A stretch of 64,000 bases of DNA from Triglochin maritima (lineage: Eukaryota > Streptophyta > Magnoliopsida > Alismatales > Juncaginaceae): assembly GCA_963682175.1 (NCBI GenBank), contig OY821786.1, forward strand, positions 24,450,501 to 24,514,500, written 5' to 3'. The number at the start of each line of letters is the position of its first letter. Within the stretch, counting starts at the first letter, position 1. The position numbers and the translations under genes are program-made. The notes under the pieces are model-generated. The model was not told where the DNA came from. It saw only the letters and a list, made by a program, of their open reading frames with translations, and ran no database searches. Shown here piece after piece: positions 46,901 to 57,885 of the stretch.

Positions 46901-49289
46901 TTCTCATTCCCTCCCCCTCTGTCCACCTCTCCTCTCTCTCCTTCTCCTTCTACCTCTCTCCATCTCTCCCTCTCTCCTTGCTTCCCCCATTTCCTTCTCT
47001 CTCGTCCTACACTCTCCTTCTCTCTCCCCACTCCTTGTTTTTCACTCTCTTATTGTCCCGCGCTCTCTCCTTCTCACTCCTCTCTCTGATTCTCCCTTCT
47101 ATCTTCTCTCTCCTTATCCTTCATTCTTCGTCTTCAATCTCCTTCCCTCTCTCTCCTTCTCCTCTACGTCAATACCTCTCCTTCCCTTTCCCTTTTTACT
47201 TCTCCTTCTCTCTCTTCTTCCTGTCTCTCTCTCTCCCTCGCTTGCCTTCTCCTCTTGCTTCTCTCCCTCCCTCTCCTTCTCCTTCCCATCTCCGCTCTTC
47301 TCCCCCTCTCCGTCTCCTCCTCTCTCCGTCTTCCTCCTTCCCCCTCGATCTCCCTCTACTTCTCTCTCCTTGTCCATCTCTCTCCCCCTCCTCTCTCACT
47401 CTGTCGTACTCTCTCGCTCTCCTCCTTCTTCTCCCCTCTTTCCTCCTCCTCTATCTCTCCTCTCTTCGTCTCCTTCTCCTTCTCGCTCTCCTCCCCTCCC
47501 ACTCCCATTGTCCTTCTCTCTCCCTCTCCTATCCACTCTCCCCTTCTCCTTCTCTCTGCGTGCCCTTATTCTTCTCTCCGTCGTTCTCCTTCTCTCTCCT
47601 TGTCCTCTCTCTTGTTCTCCTTCTCATCTCCTTCTTCTTCTCCTCCTCCTCCTCTCTCCTTCTTCTCCCTCCTCCTCCTCTTCCTCCTCTCTCTCCTTCT
47701 CTTTCTCTCATCCCTCTCCTTCTCCTTCGTTTGTCCTTCTCTCTCCTCCTCCCTCTTCTTTTCCTCTCCGTCACCTTCACTCTCTCTCACTCCTCTCGTT
47801 CTCCTTCCCTCTCCCCCTTCTCCGTCTCTCTATTCCTCTCTCTCCTTACCTTTTATCTCTACTTCTCCTTCTCCCTCCCTCTTTCCTTCTCTCCTTCCCT
47901 TCCAGCCCCTTCTTCCTTCTCTCTCTCCTTCTCCATCTAGCTCACTTACCGACTGCCTCACTCTTTCTCCCCCTCTCCTTCTCTTTCTCTCTCTCCTTTT
48001 CCTTCATTCACAGTCTCCTTCTCTCTCCTCTCTCTACTTCTCTCTCTAATTCATTCTCTCCCCTTCTCCGTTTCACTCCCTCCTTATCTCTCCCTCTCTC
48101 TCCTTCTCTGTTGTTCTCTCTACTTCTCCATCTCTCCTTGCCCTTCTCACTCCCTCCCCCTCTGTCCACCTCTCCTCTATCTCCTTCTCCTTCTACCTCT
48201 CACCCTCTCTCCTTGTTTCCCCATTTCCTTCTCTCTTGTCCTACACTCTCCTTCTCTCTCCCCACTCCTTCTCCTTGTTTTTCACTCTCTTATTGTCCCG
48301 CGCTCTCTCCTTCTCACTCCTCTCTCTGATTCTCCCTTCTATCTTCTATCTTCTCTCTCCTTATCCTTCACTCTTCGTCTTCAATCTTCTTCCCTCTCTC
48401 TCCTTCTCCTCTACTTCAATACCTCTCCTTCCCTTTCCCTTTTTCCTTCTCCTTCTCTCTCTTCTTCCTGTCTCTCTCACTCCCTCGCTTGCCTTCTCCT
48501 CTTACTTCTCTCCCTCCCTCTCCTTCTCCTTCCCATCTCCGCTCTTCTCCCCCTCTACGTCTCCTCCTCTCTCCGTCTTCCTCCTTCCCCCTCCATCTCC
48601 CTCTACTTCTCTCACCTTGTCCATCTCTCTCCCCCTCCTCTCTCACTCTGTCGTACTCTCTCGCTCCCCTGCTTCTTCTCCCCTCTTTCCTCCTCCTCTA
48701 TCTCTCCTCTCTTCGTCTCCTTCTCCTTCTCGCTCTCCTCCCCTCCCACTCCCATTGTCCTTCTCTCTCCCTCTCCTATCCACTCTCCCTTTCTCCTTCT
48801 CTCTGCGTGCCCTTATTCTTCTCTCCGTCGTTCTCCTTCTCTCTCCTTGTCCTCTCTCTTGTTCTCCTTCTCATCTCCTTCTTCTTCTCCTCCTCCTCTC
48901 TCCTTCTTCTCCCTCCTCCTCCTCTTCCTCCTTCTCTTTCTCTCATCCCTCTCCTTCTCCTTCGCTTGTCCTTCTCTCTCCTCCTCCCTCTTCTTTTCCT
49001 CTCCGTCACCTTCACTCTCTCTCACTCCTCTCGTTCTCCTTCCCTCTCCCCCTTCTCCGTCTCTCTATTCCTCTCTCTCCTTACCTTTTATCTCTACTTC
49101 TCCTTCTCCCTCCCTCTTTCCTTCTCTCCTTCCCTTCCTGCCCCCTCTTCCTTCTCTCTCCTTCTCCATCTAGCTCACTTACCGACTCCCTCACTCTTTC
49201 TCCCCCTCTCCGTCTCTCTACTTCTCGCTCTAATTCACTCTCTCCCCTTCTCCGTTTTACTCCCTCCTTATCTCTCCCTCTCTCTCCTT
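46901..49289 (+). repeat. Degenerate satellite zone left of the second insert
   Basis: Copy starts are at about 47167 (mutated, CGTCAATACC) and 48414. The monomers have lost short pieces: TTCTCC before TTGTTTTTC near 47035, one of two TATCTTC units near 47100, and about 60 bp including the CATTCACAG end near 49210. The five-C run changes back to four C by 48218. Several private single-base changes are also present. This looks like sequence that has escaped recent homogenisation. Confidence 0.85.
49273..49289 (+). repeat. Target-site duplication, left copy (17 bp)
   Basis: TCTCCCTCTCTCTCCTT precedes the T tract of the second insert and is repeated exactly at 50316-50332. The satellite register continues without loss across the insert. 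Confidence 0.9.
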
Positions 49290-49296
49290 TTTTTTT

Positions 49297-49502
49297 CGCA
49301 AAATAAAAGGGCGGTCTCGGCAGAGCCGCTAAATTTATTGATGCCTCAATAAACGTACATGCAAAAAAAGCATACAATGAAGTGCTAGGAACTGCCCCAG
49401 CTTGAGCAGTTCGTATCGCGGAAGTTTTAAATGTTACATCGACTCGCGCTAATCTAACAACAGATCCTAGATCCTACCCCTACAACGTGTAGACATAAGC
49501 AC
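49297..49502 (-). other. 3' UTR of the second insert
   Basis: Non-coding stretch between the ORF stop and the A tail. It contains AATAAA on the minus strand (TTTATT at 49334-49339 on the +) just before the terminal hairpin. Apart from the last 45 nt or so I see no clear match to the first LINE. Confidence 0.65.
49311..49329 (-). promoter_or_regulatory. 3'-terminal RNA hairpin of the second insert
   Basis: GCGGTCTCGGCAGAGCCGC on the + strand folds as GCGG/CCGC plus CTC/GAG with one bulged base and a 4-nt loop. It sits at the same place relative to CCCTTTT and the A tail as the 10080-10093 hairpin. The stem bases differ, but pairing is kept. Confidence 0.6.
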
Positions 49503-50231
49503 TCAGTGCTTTCCTTTCCTTCTCTTCTCTTTTTTTCTTGATTTCTTCTGACTCGTTCCGCCTTTATCAAAGTACCCTTTGACGATTTGATTCCCCGAAC
49601 CATAGCTCCATGGCTCGTCCGGATCTTCATAATCTGTGTCCATGTTTGCAAACTTATCCCTCAAGCGTTTATACTCTGCGTGATCCAGGCCAAATATCGC
49701 TGCCTCCTCAATATCACTAGGTGTGAGATCCTCATGTAATGGTGTCCTTTGCTCCCCAATTTTCTCTCGTTGTTTCTTTAATGCGGCCTCACGAACCCCT
49801 TGAAAACCGACTTGAGGGGAAATCTCATCTAAATCCACCGAGGGTGGCGGGGAGCATAGGCGAGGTTTGTCCCTCCTGGTGTCTCCATGCAATTTCTCCA
49901 CCTGGACGACCGGGCCTACTGGTCCAATTGGCCCCAATTTCAGCCCATGAGTTTGCCCATAGGAAGGCCCATCACATAAGTTTTCACCTTCAAAGATAGA
50001 GCCCAAAGAAAACCCATCTTCCCTCCACATTTCAAATTCGTGGTCCCCATGTACTCCATGGTCCCCATCTTTTCCATGGTCCTTTTGTGCACACACATGC
50101 TCTTGGTCCCCACATATTTGAATTTCTCCTCCATTCTTATCCCCATTGTGGTCCCTAAAGAGCAAATCAGCCTTTTTCTTCTTCCCCCCCACCACGTGGC
50201 GTCTCCTTAGTGGCTGCCAAGGCTGCCAAAG
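49503..50231 (-). pseudogene. ORF1-like C-terminal fragment of the second LINE insert
   Basis: An open frame of about 240 codons on the minus strand, closed upstream by a TAG at 50232-50234 and ending at 49503. No ATG defines its start, and the first GTG is at 50195. The middle holds RLCSPPPSVDLDEISPQVGFQGVREAALKKQREK, which parallels SSPPPSADLESISPQPEVFKAIREKG in the first LINE. The upstream part is rich in His, Asp and Lys (KDGDHGVHGDHEF). The end is basic (KKSRKKEKRRKGKH). A seven-C run at 50184-50190 probably marks a frameshift, because the repeated coding-like frame further upstream (ANEEMPPQKEIGG, twice) is in another frame. The function is unknown. It is not a complete gene. Confidence 0.65.
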
Positions 50232-50237
50232 CTACCC

Positions 50238-50315
50238 CTCCAATCTCCTTTTGAGGTGGCATCTCCTCATTGGCTTCTTTTGCTTTTCCTCCAATCTCCT
50301 TTTGAGGTGGCATCT
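50238..50315 (-). repeat. 51-bp direct repeat at the 5' end of the second insert
   Basis: CTCCAATCTCCTTTTGAGG, followed by TGGCATCT, starts at 50238 and again at 50289, an offset of 51 bp. On the minus strand each unit encodes ANEEMPPQKEIGG in one frame. The second unit is cut by the insert end, so the 5' truncation lies inside this repeat. Confidence 0.75.
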
Positions 50316-50332
50316 TCTCCCTCTCTCTCCTT
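50316..50332 (+). repeat. Target-site duplication, right copy (17 bp)
   Basis: An exact copy of 49273-49289, continuing straight into TCTCTATTGTTC, the expected next part of the monomer. Confidence 0.9.
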
Positions 50333-51589
50333 CTCTATTGTTCTCTCTACTTCTCCATCTCTCCTTGCCCTTCTCACTCCCTCCCCTCTGTCCACCTCTC
50401 CTCTCTCTCCTTATCCTTCTACCTCTCTCCCTCTCTCCTTGTTCCCCATTTCCTTCTCTCTCGTCCTACACTCTCCTTCTCTCTCCCCACTCCTTCTCCT
50501 TGTTTTTCACTTTCTTATTGTCCCGCGCTCTCTCCTTCTCACTCCTCTCTCTGATTCTCCCTTCTATATTCTATCTTCTCTCTCCTTATCCTTCACTCTT
50601 CGTCTTCAATCTCCTTCCCTCTCTCTCCTTCTCCTCTACGTCAATACCTTTCCTTCCCTTTCCTTTTTTCCTTCTCCTTCTCTCTCTTCTTCCTGTTTCT
50701 CTCCCCCTCGCTTGCCTTCTCCTCTTGCTTCTCTCCCTCTCTCTCCTTCTCCCTCCCTCTTTCCTTCTCTCCTTCCCTTCCAGCCCCCTCTTCCTTCTCT
50801 CTCTCCTTCTCCATCTAGCTCACTTACCGACTCCCTCACTCTTTCTCCCCCTCTCCTTCACTTTATCTCTCTCCTTTTCCTTCATTCACAGTCTCCTTCT
50901 CTCTCCTCTCTCTACTTCTCGCTCTAATTCACTCTCTCCCCTTCTCCGTTTCACTCCCTCCTTATCTCTCCCTCTCTCTCCTTCTCTGTTGTTCTCTCTA
51001 CTTCTCCATCTCTCCTTGCCCTTCTCACTCCCTCCCCCTCTGTCCACCTCTCCATCTCTCCCTCTCTCCTTGTTTCCCCATTTCCTTCTCTCTCGTCCTA
51101 CACTCTCCTTCTCTCTCCCCACTCCTTCTCCTTGTTTTTCACTCTCTTATTGTCCCGCGCTCTCTCCTTCTCACTCCTCTCTCTGATTCTCCCTTCTATC
51201 TTCTATCTTCTCTCTCCTTATCCTTCACTCTTCGTCTTCAATCTCCTTCCCTCTCTCTCTCTCCTTCTCCTCTACTTCAATACCTCTCCTTCCCTTTCCC
51301 TTTTTCCTTCTCCTTCTCTCTCTTCTTCCTCTCTCTCTCTCTCTCTCCCTCGCTTGCCTTCTCCTCTTGCTTCTCTCCCTCCCTCTCCTTCTCCTTCCCA
51401 TCTCCGCTCTTCTCCCCCTCTCCGTCTCCTCCTCTCTCCGTCTTCCTCCTTCCCCCTCCATCTCCCTCTACTTCTCTCTCCTTGTCCATCTCTCTCCCCC
51501 TCCTCCCTCACTCTGTCGTACTCTCTCGCTCTCCTCCTTCTTCTCCCCTCTTTCCTCCTCCTCTATCTCTCCTCTCTTCGTCTCCTTCT
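50333..51589 (+). repeat. Degenerate satellite zone right of the second insert
   Basis: This finishes the interrupted monomer. It contains a short monomer starting at 50639 (CGTCAATACC) that lacks about 600 bp: near 50745 it jumps from about monomer position 120 to the CTCCCTCCCTCTTTCC part. The monomer starting at 51275 follows. Private changes are frequent, as in 46,901-49,289, and CGTCAATACC is shared between 47167 and 50639, which links the two sides of the insert. Confidence 0.8.
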
Positions 51590-54500
51590 TCTTCTCGCTC
51601 TCCTCCCCTCCCACTCCCATTGTCCTTCTCTCTCCCTCTCCTATCCACTCTCCCCTTCTCCTTCTCTCTGCGTGCCCTTATTCTTCTCTCCGTCGTTCTC
51701 CTTCTCTCTCCTTGTCTTCTCTCTTGTTCTCCTTCTCATCTCCTTCTTCTTCTCCTCCTCCTCCTCTCTCCTTCTTCTCCCTCCTCCTCCTCTTCCTCCT
51801 CTCTCTCCTTCTCTTTCTCTCATCCCTCTCCTTCTCCTTCGCTTGTCCTTCTCTCTCCTCCTCCCTCTTCTTTTCCTCTCCGTCACCTTCACTCTCTCTC
51901 ACTCCTCTCGTTCTCCTTCCCTCACCCCTTCTCCGTCTCTCTATTCCTCTCTCTCCTTACCTTTTATCTCTACTTCTCCTTCTCCCTCCCACTTTCCTTC
52001 TCTCCTTCCCTTCCAGCCCCCTCTTCCTTCTCTCTCTCCTTCTCCATCTAGCTCACTTACCGACTCCCTCACTCTTTCTCCCCCTCTCCTTCTCTTTATC
52101 TCTCTCCTTTTCCTTCATTAACAGTCTCCTTCTCTCTCCTCTCTCTACTTCTCGCTCTAATTCACTCTCTCCCCTTCTCCGTTTCACTCCCTCCTTATCT
52201 CTCCCTCTCTCTCCTTCTCTGTTGTTCTCTCTACTTCTCCATCTCTCCTTGCCCTTCTCACTCCCTCCCCCTCTGTCCACCTCTCCTCTCTCTCCTTCTC
52301 CTTCTACCTCTCTCCCTCTCTCGCTCTCCGTCGTTCTCCTTCTCTCTCCTTGTCCTCTCTCTTGTTCTCCTTCTCATCTCCTTCTTCTTCTCCTCCTCCT
52401 CCTCTCTCCTTCTTCTCCCTCCTCCTCCTCTTCCTCCTCTCTCTCCTTCTCTTTCTCTCATCCCTCTCCTTCTCCTTCGCTTGTCCTTCTCTCTCCTCCT
52501 CCCTCTTCTTTTCCTCTCCGTCACCTTCACTCTCTCTCACTCCTCTCGTTCTCCTTCCCTCTCCCCCTTCTCCGTCTCTCTATTCCTCTCTCTCCTTACC
52601 TTTTATCTCTACTTCTCCTTCTCCCTCCCTCTTTCCTTCTCTCCTTCCCTTCCAGTCCCCTCTTCCTTCTCTCTCTCCTTCTCCATCTAGCTCACTTACC
52701 GACTCCCTCACTCTTTCTCCCCCTCTCCTTCTCTTTCTCTCTCTCCTTTTCGTTCATTCACAGTCTCCTTCTCTCTCCTCTCTCTACTTCTCGCTCTAAT
52801 TCACTCTCTCATCTTCTCCGTTTCACTCCCTCCTTATCTCTCCCTCTCTCCCCTTCTCTATTGTTCTCTCTACTTATCCATCTCTCCTTGCCCTTCTCAC
52901 TCCCTCCCCCTCTTTCCACCTCTCCTCTCTCTCCTTCTCCTTCTACCTCTCTCCATCTCTCCCTCTCTCCTTGTTTCCCCATTTCCTTCTCTCTCGTCCT
53001 ACACTCTCCTTCTCTCTCCCCACTCCTTCTCCTTGTTTTTCACTCTCTTATTGTCCCGCGCTCTCTCCTTCTCACTCCTCTCTCTGATTCTCCCTTCTAT
53101 CTTCTATCTTCTCTCTCCTTATCCTTCACTCTTAGTCTTCAATCTCCTTCCCTCTCTCTCCTTCTCCTCTACTTCAATACCTCTCCTTCCCTTTCCCTTT
53201 TTCCTTCTCCTTCTCTCTCTTCTTCCTGTCTCTCTCTCTCCCTCGCTTGCCTTCTCCTCTTGCTTCTCCCCCTCCCTCTCCTTCTCCTTCCCATCTCCGC
53301 TCTTCTCCCCCTCTCCGTCTCCTCCTCTCTCAGTCTTCCTCCTTCCCCCTCCATCTCCCTCTACGTCTCTCTCCTTGTCCATCTCTCTCCCCCTCCTCTC
53401 TCACTTTGTCGTACTCTCTCGCTCTCCTCCTTCTTCTCCCCTCTTTCCTCCTCCTCTATCTCTCCTCTCTTCGTCTCCTTCTCCTTCTCGCTCTCCTCCC
53501 CTCCCACTCCCATTGTCCTTCTCTCTCCCTCTCCTATCCACTCTCCCCTTCTCCTTCTCTCTGCGTGCCCTTATTCTTCTCTCCGTCGTTCTCCTTCTCT
53601 CTCCTTGTCCTCTCTCTTGTTCTCCTTCTCATCTCCTTCTTCTTCTCCTCCTCCTCCTCTCTCCTTCTTCTCCCTCCTCCTCCTCTTCCTCTTCTCTCTC
53701 CTTCTCTTTCTCTCATCCCTCTCCTTCTCCTTCGCTTGTCCTTCTCTCTCCTCGTCCCTCTTCTTTTCCTCTCCGTCACCTTCACTCTATCTCACTCCTC
53801 TCGTTCTCCTTCCCTCTCCCCCTTCTCCGTCTCTCTATTCCTCTCTCTCCTTACCTTTTATCTCTACTTCTCCTTCTCCCTCCCTCTTTCCTTCTCTCCT
53901 TCCCTTCCAGTCCCCTCTTCCTTCTCTCTCTCCTTCTCCATCTAGCTCACTTACCGACTGCCTCACTCTTTCTCCCCCTCTCCTTCTCTTTCTCTCTCTC
54001 CTTTTCCTTCATTCACAGTCTCCTTCTCTCTCCTCTCTCTACTTCTCGCTCTAATTCACTCTCTCCCCTTCTCCGTTTCACTCCCTCCTTATCTCTCCCT
54101 CTCTCTCCTTCTCTATTGTTCTCTCTACTTCTCCATCTCTCCTTGCCCTTCTCACTCCCTCCCCCTCTGTCCACCTCTCCTCTCTCTCCTTCTCCTTCTA
54201 CCTCTCTCCATCTCTCCCTCTCTCCTTGTTTCCCCATTTCCTTCTCTCTCGTCCTACACTCTCCTTCTCTCTCCCCACTCCTTCTCCTTGTTTTTCACTC
54301 TCTTATTGTCCCGCGCTCTCTCCTTCTCACTCCTCTCTCTGATTCTCCCTTCTATCTTCTATCTTCTCTCTCCTTATCCTTCACTCTTCGTCTTCAATCT
54401 CCTTCCCTCTCTCTCCTTCTCCTCTACTTCAATACCTCTCCTTCCCTTTCCCTTTTTCCTTCTCCTTCTCTCTCTTCTTCCTGTCTCTCTCTCTCCCTCG

Positions 54501-54737
54501 CTTGCCTTCTCCTCTTGCTTCTCTCCCTCCCTCTCCTTCTCCTTCCCATCTCCGCTCTTCTCCCCCTCTCCGTCTCCTCCTCTCTCCGTCTTCCTCCTTC
54601 CCCCTCCATCTCCCTCTACTTCTCTCTCCTTGTCCATCTCTCTCCCCCTCCTCTCTCACTCTGTCGTACTCTCTCGCTCTTCTCCTTCTTCTCCCCTCTT
54701 TCCTCCTCCTCTATCTCTCCTCTCTTCGTCTCCTTCT
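51590..54737 (+). repeat. 3,148 bp higher-order unit, copy 1
   Basis: Made of a chimeric copy of about 1.5 monomers plus one full monomer. At about 52322 the array jumps from monomer position about 1047 back to about 405 (CTCTCTCGCTCTCCGTCG). Other marks are TTCATTAACAG near 52117, TTTTCGTTCATTC near 52748, CTCTCATCTTCTCC near 52806 and CTTAGTCTTC near 53132. All recur 3,148 bp later. Full starts are at 53172 and 54427. Confidence 0.88.
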
Positions 54738-57700
54738 TCTTCTCGCTCTCCTCCCCTCCCACTCCCATTGTCCTTCTCTCTCCCTCTCCTATCCACTCTC
54801 CCCTTCTCCTTCTCTCTGCGTGCCCTTATTCTTCTCTCCGTCGTTCTCCTTCTCTCTCCTTGTCTTCTCTCTTGTTCTCCTTCTCATCTCCTTCTTCTTC
54901 TCCTCCTCCTCCTCTCTCCTTCTTCTCCCTCCTCCTCCTCTTCCTCCTCTCTCTCCTTCTCTTTCTCTCATCCCTCTCCTTCTCCTTCGCTTGTCCTTCT
55001 CTCTCCTCCTCCCTCTTCTTTTCCTCTCCGTCACCTTCACTCTCTCTCACTCCTCTCGTTCTCCTTCCCTCACCCCTTCTCCGTCTCTCTATTCCTCTCT
55101 CTCCTTACCTTTTATCTCTACTTCTCCTTCTCCCTCCCACTTTCCTTCTCTCCTTCCCTTCCAGCCCCCTCTTCCTTCTCTCTCTCCTTCTCCATCTAGC
55201 TCACTTACCGACTCCCTCACTCTTTCTCCCCCTCTCCTTCTCTTTATCTCTCTCCTTTTCCTTCATTAACAGTCTCCTTCTCTCTCCTCTCTCTACTTCT
55301 CGCTCTAATTCACTCTCTCCCCTTCTCCGTTTCACTCCCTCCTTATCTCTCCCTCTCTCTCCTTCTCTGTTGTTCTCTCTACTTCTCCATCTCTCCTTGC
55401 CCTTCTCACTCCCTCCCCCTCTGTCCACCTCTCCTCTCTCTCCTTCTCCTTCTACCTCTCTCCCTCTCTCGCTCTCCGTCGTTCTCCTTCTCTCTCCTTG
55501 TCCTCTCTCTTGTTCTCCTTCTCATCTCCTTCTTCTTCTCCTCCTCCTCCTCTCTCCTTCTTCTCCCTCCTCCTCCTCTTCCTCCTCTCTCTCCTTCTCT
55601 TTCTCTCATCCCTCTCCTTCTCCTTCGCTTGTCCTTCTCTCTCCTCCTCCCTCTTCTTTTCCTCTCCGTCACCTTCACTCTCTCTCACTCCTCTCGTTCT
55701 CCTTCCCTCTCCCCCTTCTCCGTCTCTCTATTCCTCTCTCTCCTTACCTTTTATCTCTACTTCTCCTTCTCCCTCCCTCTTTCCTTCTCTCCTTCCCTTC
55801 CAGTCCCCTCTTCCTTCTCTCTCTCCTTCTCCATCTAGCTCACTTACCGACTCCCTCACTCTTTCTCCCCCTCTCCTTCTCTTTCTCTCTCTCCTTTTCG
55901 TTCATTCACAGTCTCCTTCTCTCTCCTCTCTCTACTTCTCGCTCTAATTCACTCTCTCATCTTCTCCGTTTCACTCCCTCCTTATCTCTCCCTCTCTCCC
56001 CTTCTCTATTGTTCTCTCTACTTATCCATCTCTCCTTGCCCTTCTCACTCCCTCCCCCTCTTTCCACCTCTCCTCTCTCTCCTTCTCCTTCTACCTCTCT
56101 CCATCTCTCCCTCTCTCCTTGTTTCCCCATTTCCTTCTCTCTCGTCCTACACTCTCCTTCTCTCTCCCCACTCCTTCTCCTTGTTTTTCACTCTCTTATT
56201 GTCCCGCGCTCTCTCCTTCTCACTCCTCTCTCTGATTCTCCCTTCTATCTTCTATCTTCTCTCTCCTTATCCTTCACTCTTAGTCTTCAATCTCCTTCCC
56301 TCTCTCTCCTTCTCCTCTACTTCAATACCTCTCCTTCCCTTTCCCTTTTTCCTTCTCCTTCTCTCTCTTCTTCCTGTCTCTCTCTCTCCCTCGCTTGCCT
56401 TCTCCTCTTGCTTCTCCCCCTCCCTCTCCTTCTCCTTCCCATCTCCGCTCTTCTCCCCCTCTCCGTCTCCTCCTCTCTCAGTCTTCCTCCTTCCCCCTCC
56501 ATCTCCCTCTACTTCTCTCTCCTTGTCCATCTCTCTCCCCCTCCTCTCTCACTTTGTCGTACTCTCTCGCTCTCCTCCTTCTTCTCCCCTCTTTCCTCCT
56601 CCTCTATCTCTCCTCTCTTCGTCTCCTTCTCCTTCTCGCTCTCCTCCCCTCCCACTCCCATTGTCCTTCTCTCTCCCTCTCCTATCCACTCTCCCCTTCT
56701 CCTTCTCTCTGCGTGCCCTTATTCTTCTCTCCGTCGTTCTCCTTCTCTCTCCTTGTCCTCTCTCTTGTTCTCCTTCTCATCTCCTTCTTCTTCTCCTCCT
56801 CCTCCTCTCTCCTTCTTCTCCCTCCTCCTCCTCTTCCTCTTCTCTCTCCTTCTCTTTCTCTCATCCCTCTCCTTCTCCTTCGCTTGTCCTTCTCTCTCCT
56901 CCTCCCTCTTCTTTTCCTCTCCGTCACCTTCACTCTATCTCACTCCTCTCGTTCTCCTTCCCTCTCCCCCTTCTCCGTCTCTCTATTCCTCTCTCTCCTT
57001 ACCTTTTATCTCTACTTCTCCTTCTCCCTCCCTCTTTCCTTCTCTCCTTCCCTTCCAGTCCCCTCTTCCTTCTCTCTCTCCTTCTCCATCTAGCTCACTT
57101 ACCGACTGCCTCACTCTTTCTCCCCCTCTCCTTCTCTTTCTCTCTCTCCTTTTCCTTCATTCACAGTCTCCTTCTCTCTCCTCTCTCTACTTCTCGCTCT
57201 AATTCACTCTCTCCCCTTCTCCGTTTCACTCCCTCCTTATCTCTCCCTCTCTCTCCTTCTCTATTGTTCTCTCTACTTCTCCATCTCTCCTTGCCCTTCT
57301 CACTCCCTCCCCCTCTGTCCACCTCTCCTCTCTCTCCTTCTCCTTCTACCTCTCTCCATCTCTCCCTCTCTCCTTGTTTCCCCATTTCCTTCTCTCTCGT
57401 CCTACACTCTCCTTCTCTCTCCCCACTCCTTCTCCTTGTTTTTCACTCTCTTATTGTCCCGCGCTCTCTCCTTCTCACTCCTCTCTCTGATTCTCCCTTC
57501 TATCTTCTATCTTCTCTCTCCTTATCCTTCACTCTTCGTCTTCAATCTCCTTCCCTCTCTCTCCTTCTCCTCTACTTCAATACCTCTCCTTCCCTTTCCC
57601 TTTTTCCTTCTCCTTCTCTCTCTTCTTCCTGTCTCTCTCTCTCCCTCGCTTGCCTTCTCCTCTTGCTTCTCTCCCTCCCTCTCCTTCTCCTTCCCATCTC

Positions 57701-57885
57701 CGCTCTTCTCCCCCTCTCCGTCTCCTCCTCTCTCCGTCTTCCTCCTTCCCCCTCCATCTCCCTCTACTTCTCTCTCCTTGTCCATCTCTCTCCCCCTCCT
57801 CTCTCACTCTGTCGTACTCTCTCGCTCTTCTCCTTCTTCTCCCCTCTTTCCTCCTCCTCTATCTCTCCTCTCTTCGTCTCCTTCT
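54738..57885 (+). repeat. 3,148 bp higher-order unit, copy 2
   Basis: The same marks sit at +3,148: the junction near 55470, TTCATTAACAG near 55265, TTTTCGTTCATTC near 55896 and CTTAGTCTTC near 56280. Differences from copy 1 are a handful of single bases, for example TACTTCTCTCTCC near 56512 where copy 1 has TACGTCTCTCTCC near 53363. The duplication is therefore very recent. Confidence 0.88.

Larger units (their letters stand above)
49290..50315 (-). mobile_element. 5'-truncated LINE-derived insert lacking ORF2
   Basis: About 1.03 kb of mixed-base DNA inserted cleanly into a monomer, with a perfect 17-bp target duplication and a T tract at the left end (an A tail on the minus strand). Reading on the minus strand it has a fragment of an ORF1-like C-terminal region, a 3' UTR of about 200 nt with AATAAA, a terminal hairpin and the A tail. 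The 3' end and the SPPPSVDLDEISPQ segment match the larger LINE at 10,059-16,525, so the two are related families. No endonuclease or reverse transcriptase sequence is present. It is either an internally deleted LINE or an ORF1-only non-autonomous derivative, in both cases truncated at its 5' end. Confidence 0.88.

Noticed and set aside
49290..50315. A SINE
   Set aside because: There is no tRNA-like head with A and B boxes. The body is ORF1-related coding sequence, although the LINE-type 3' tail would be compatible with a SINE.
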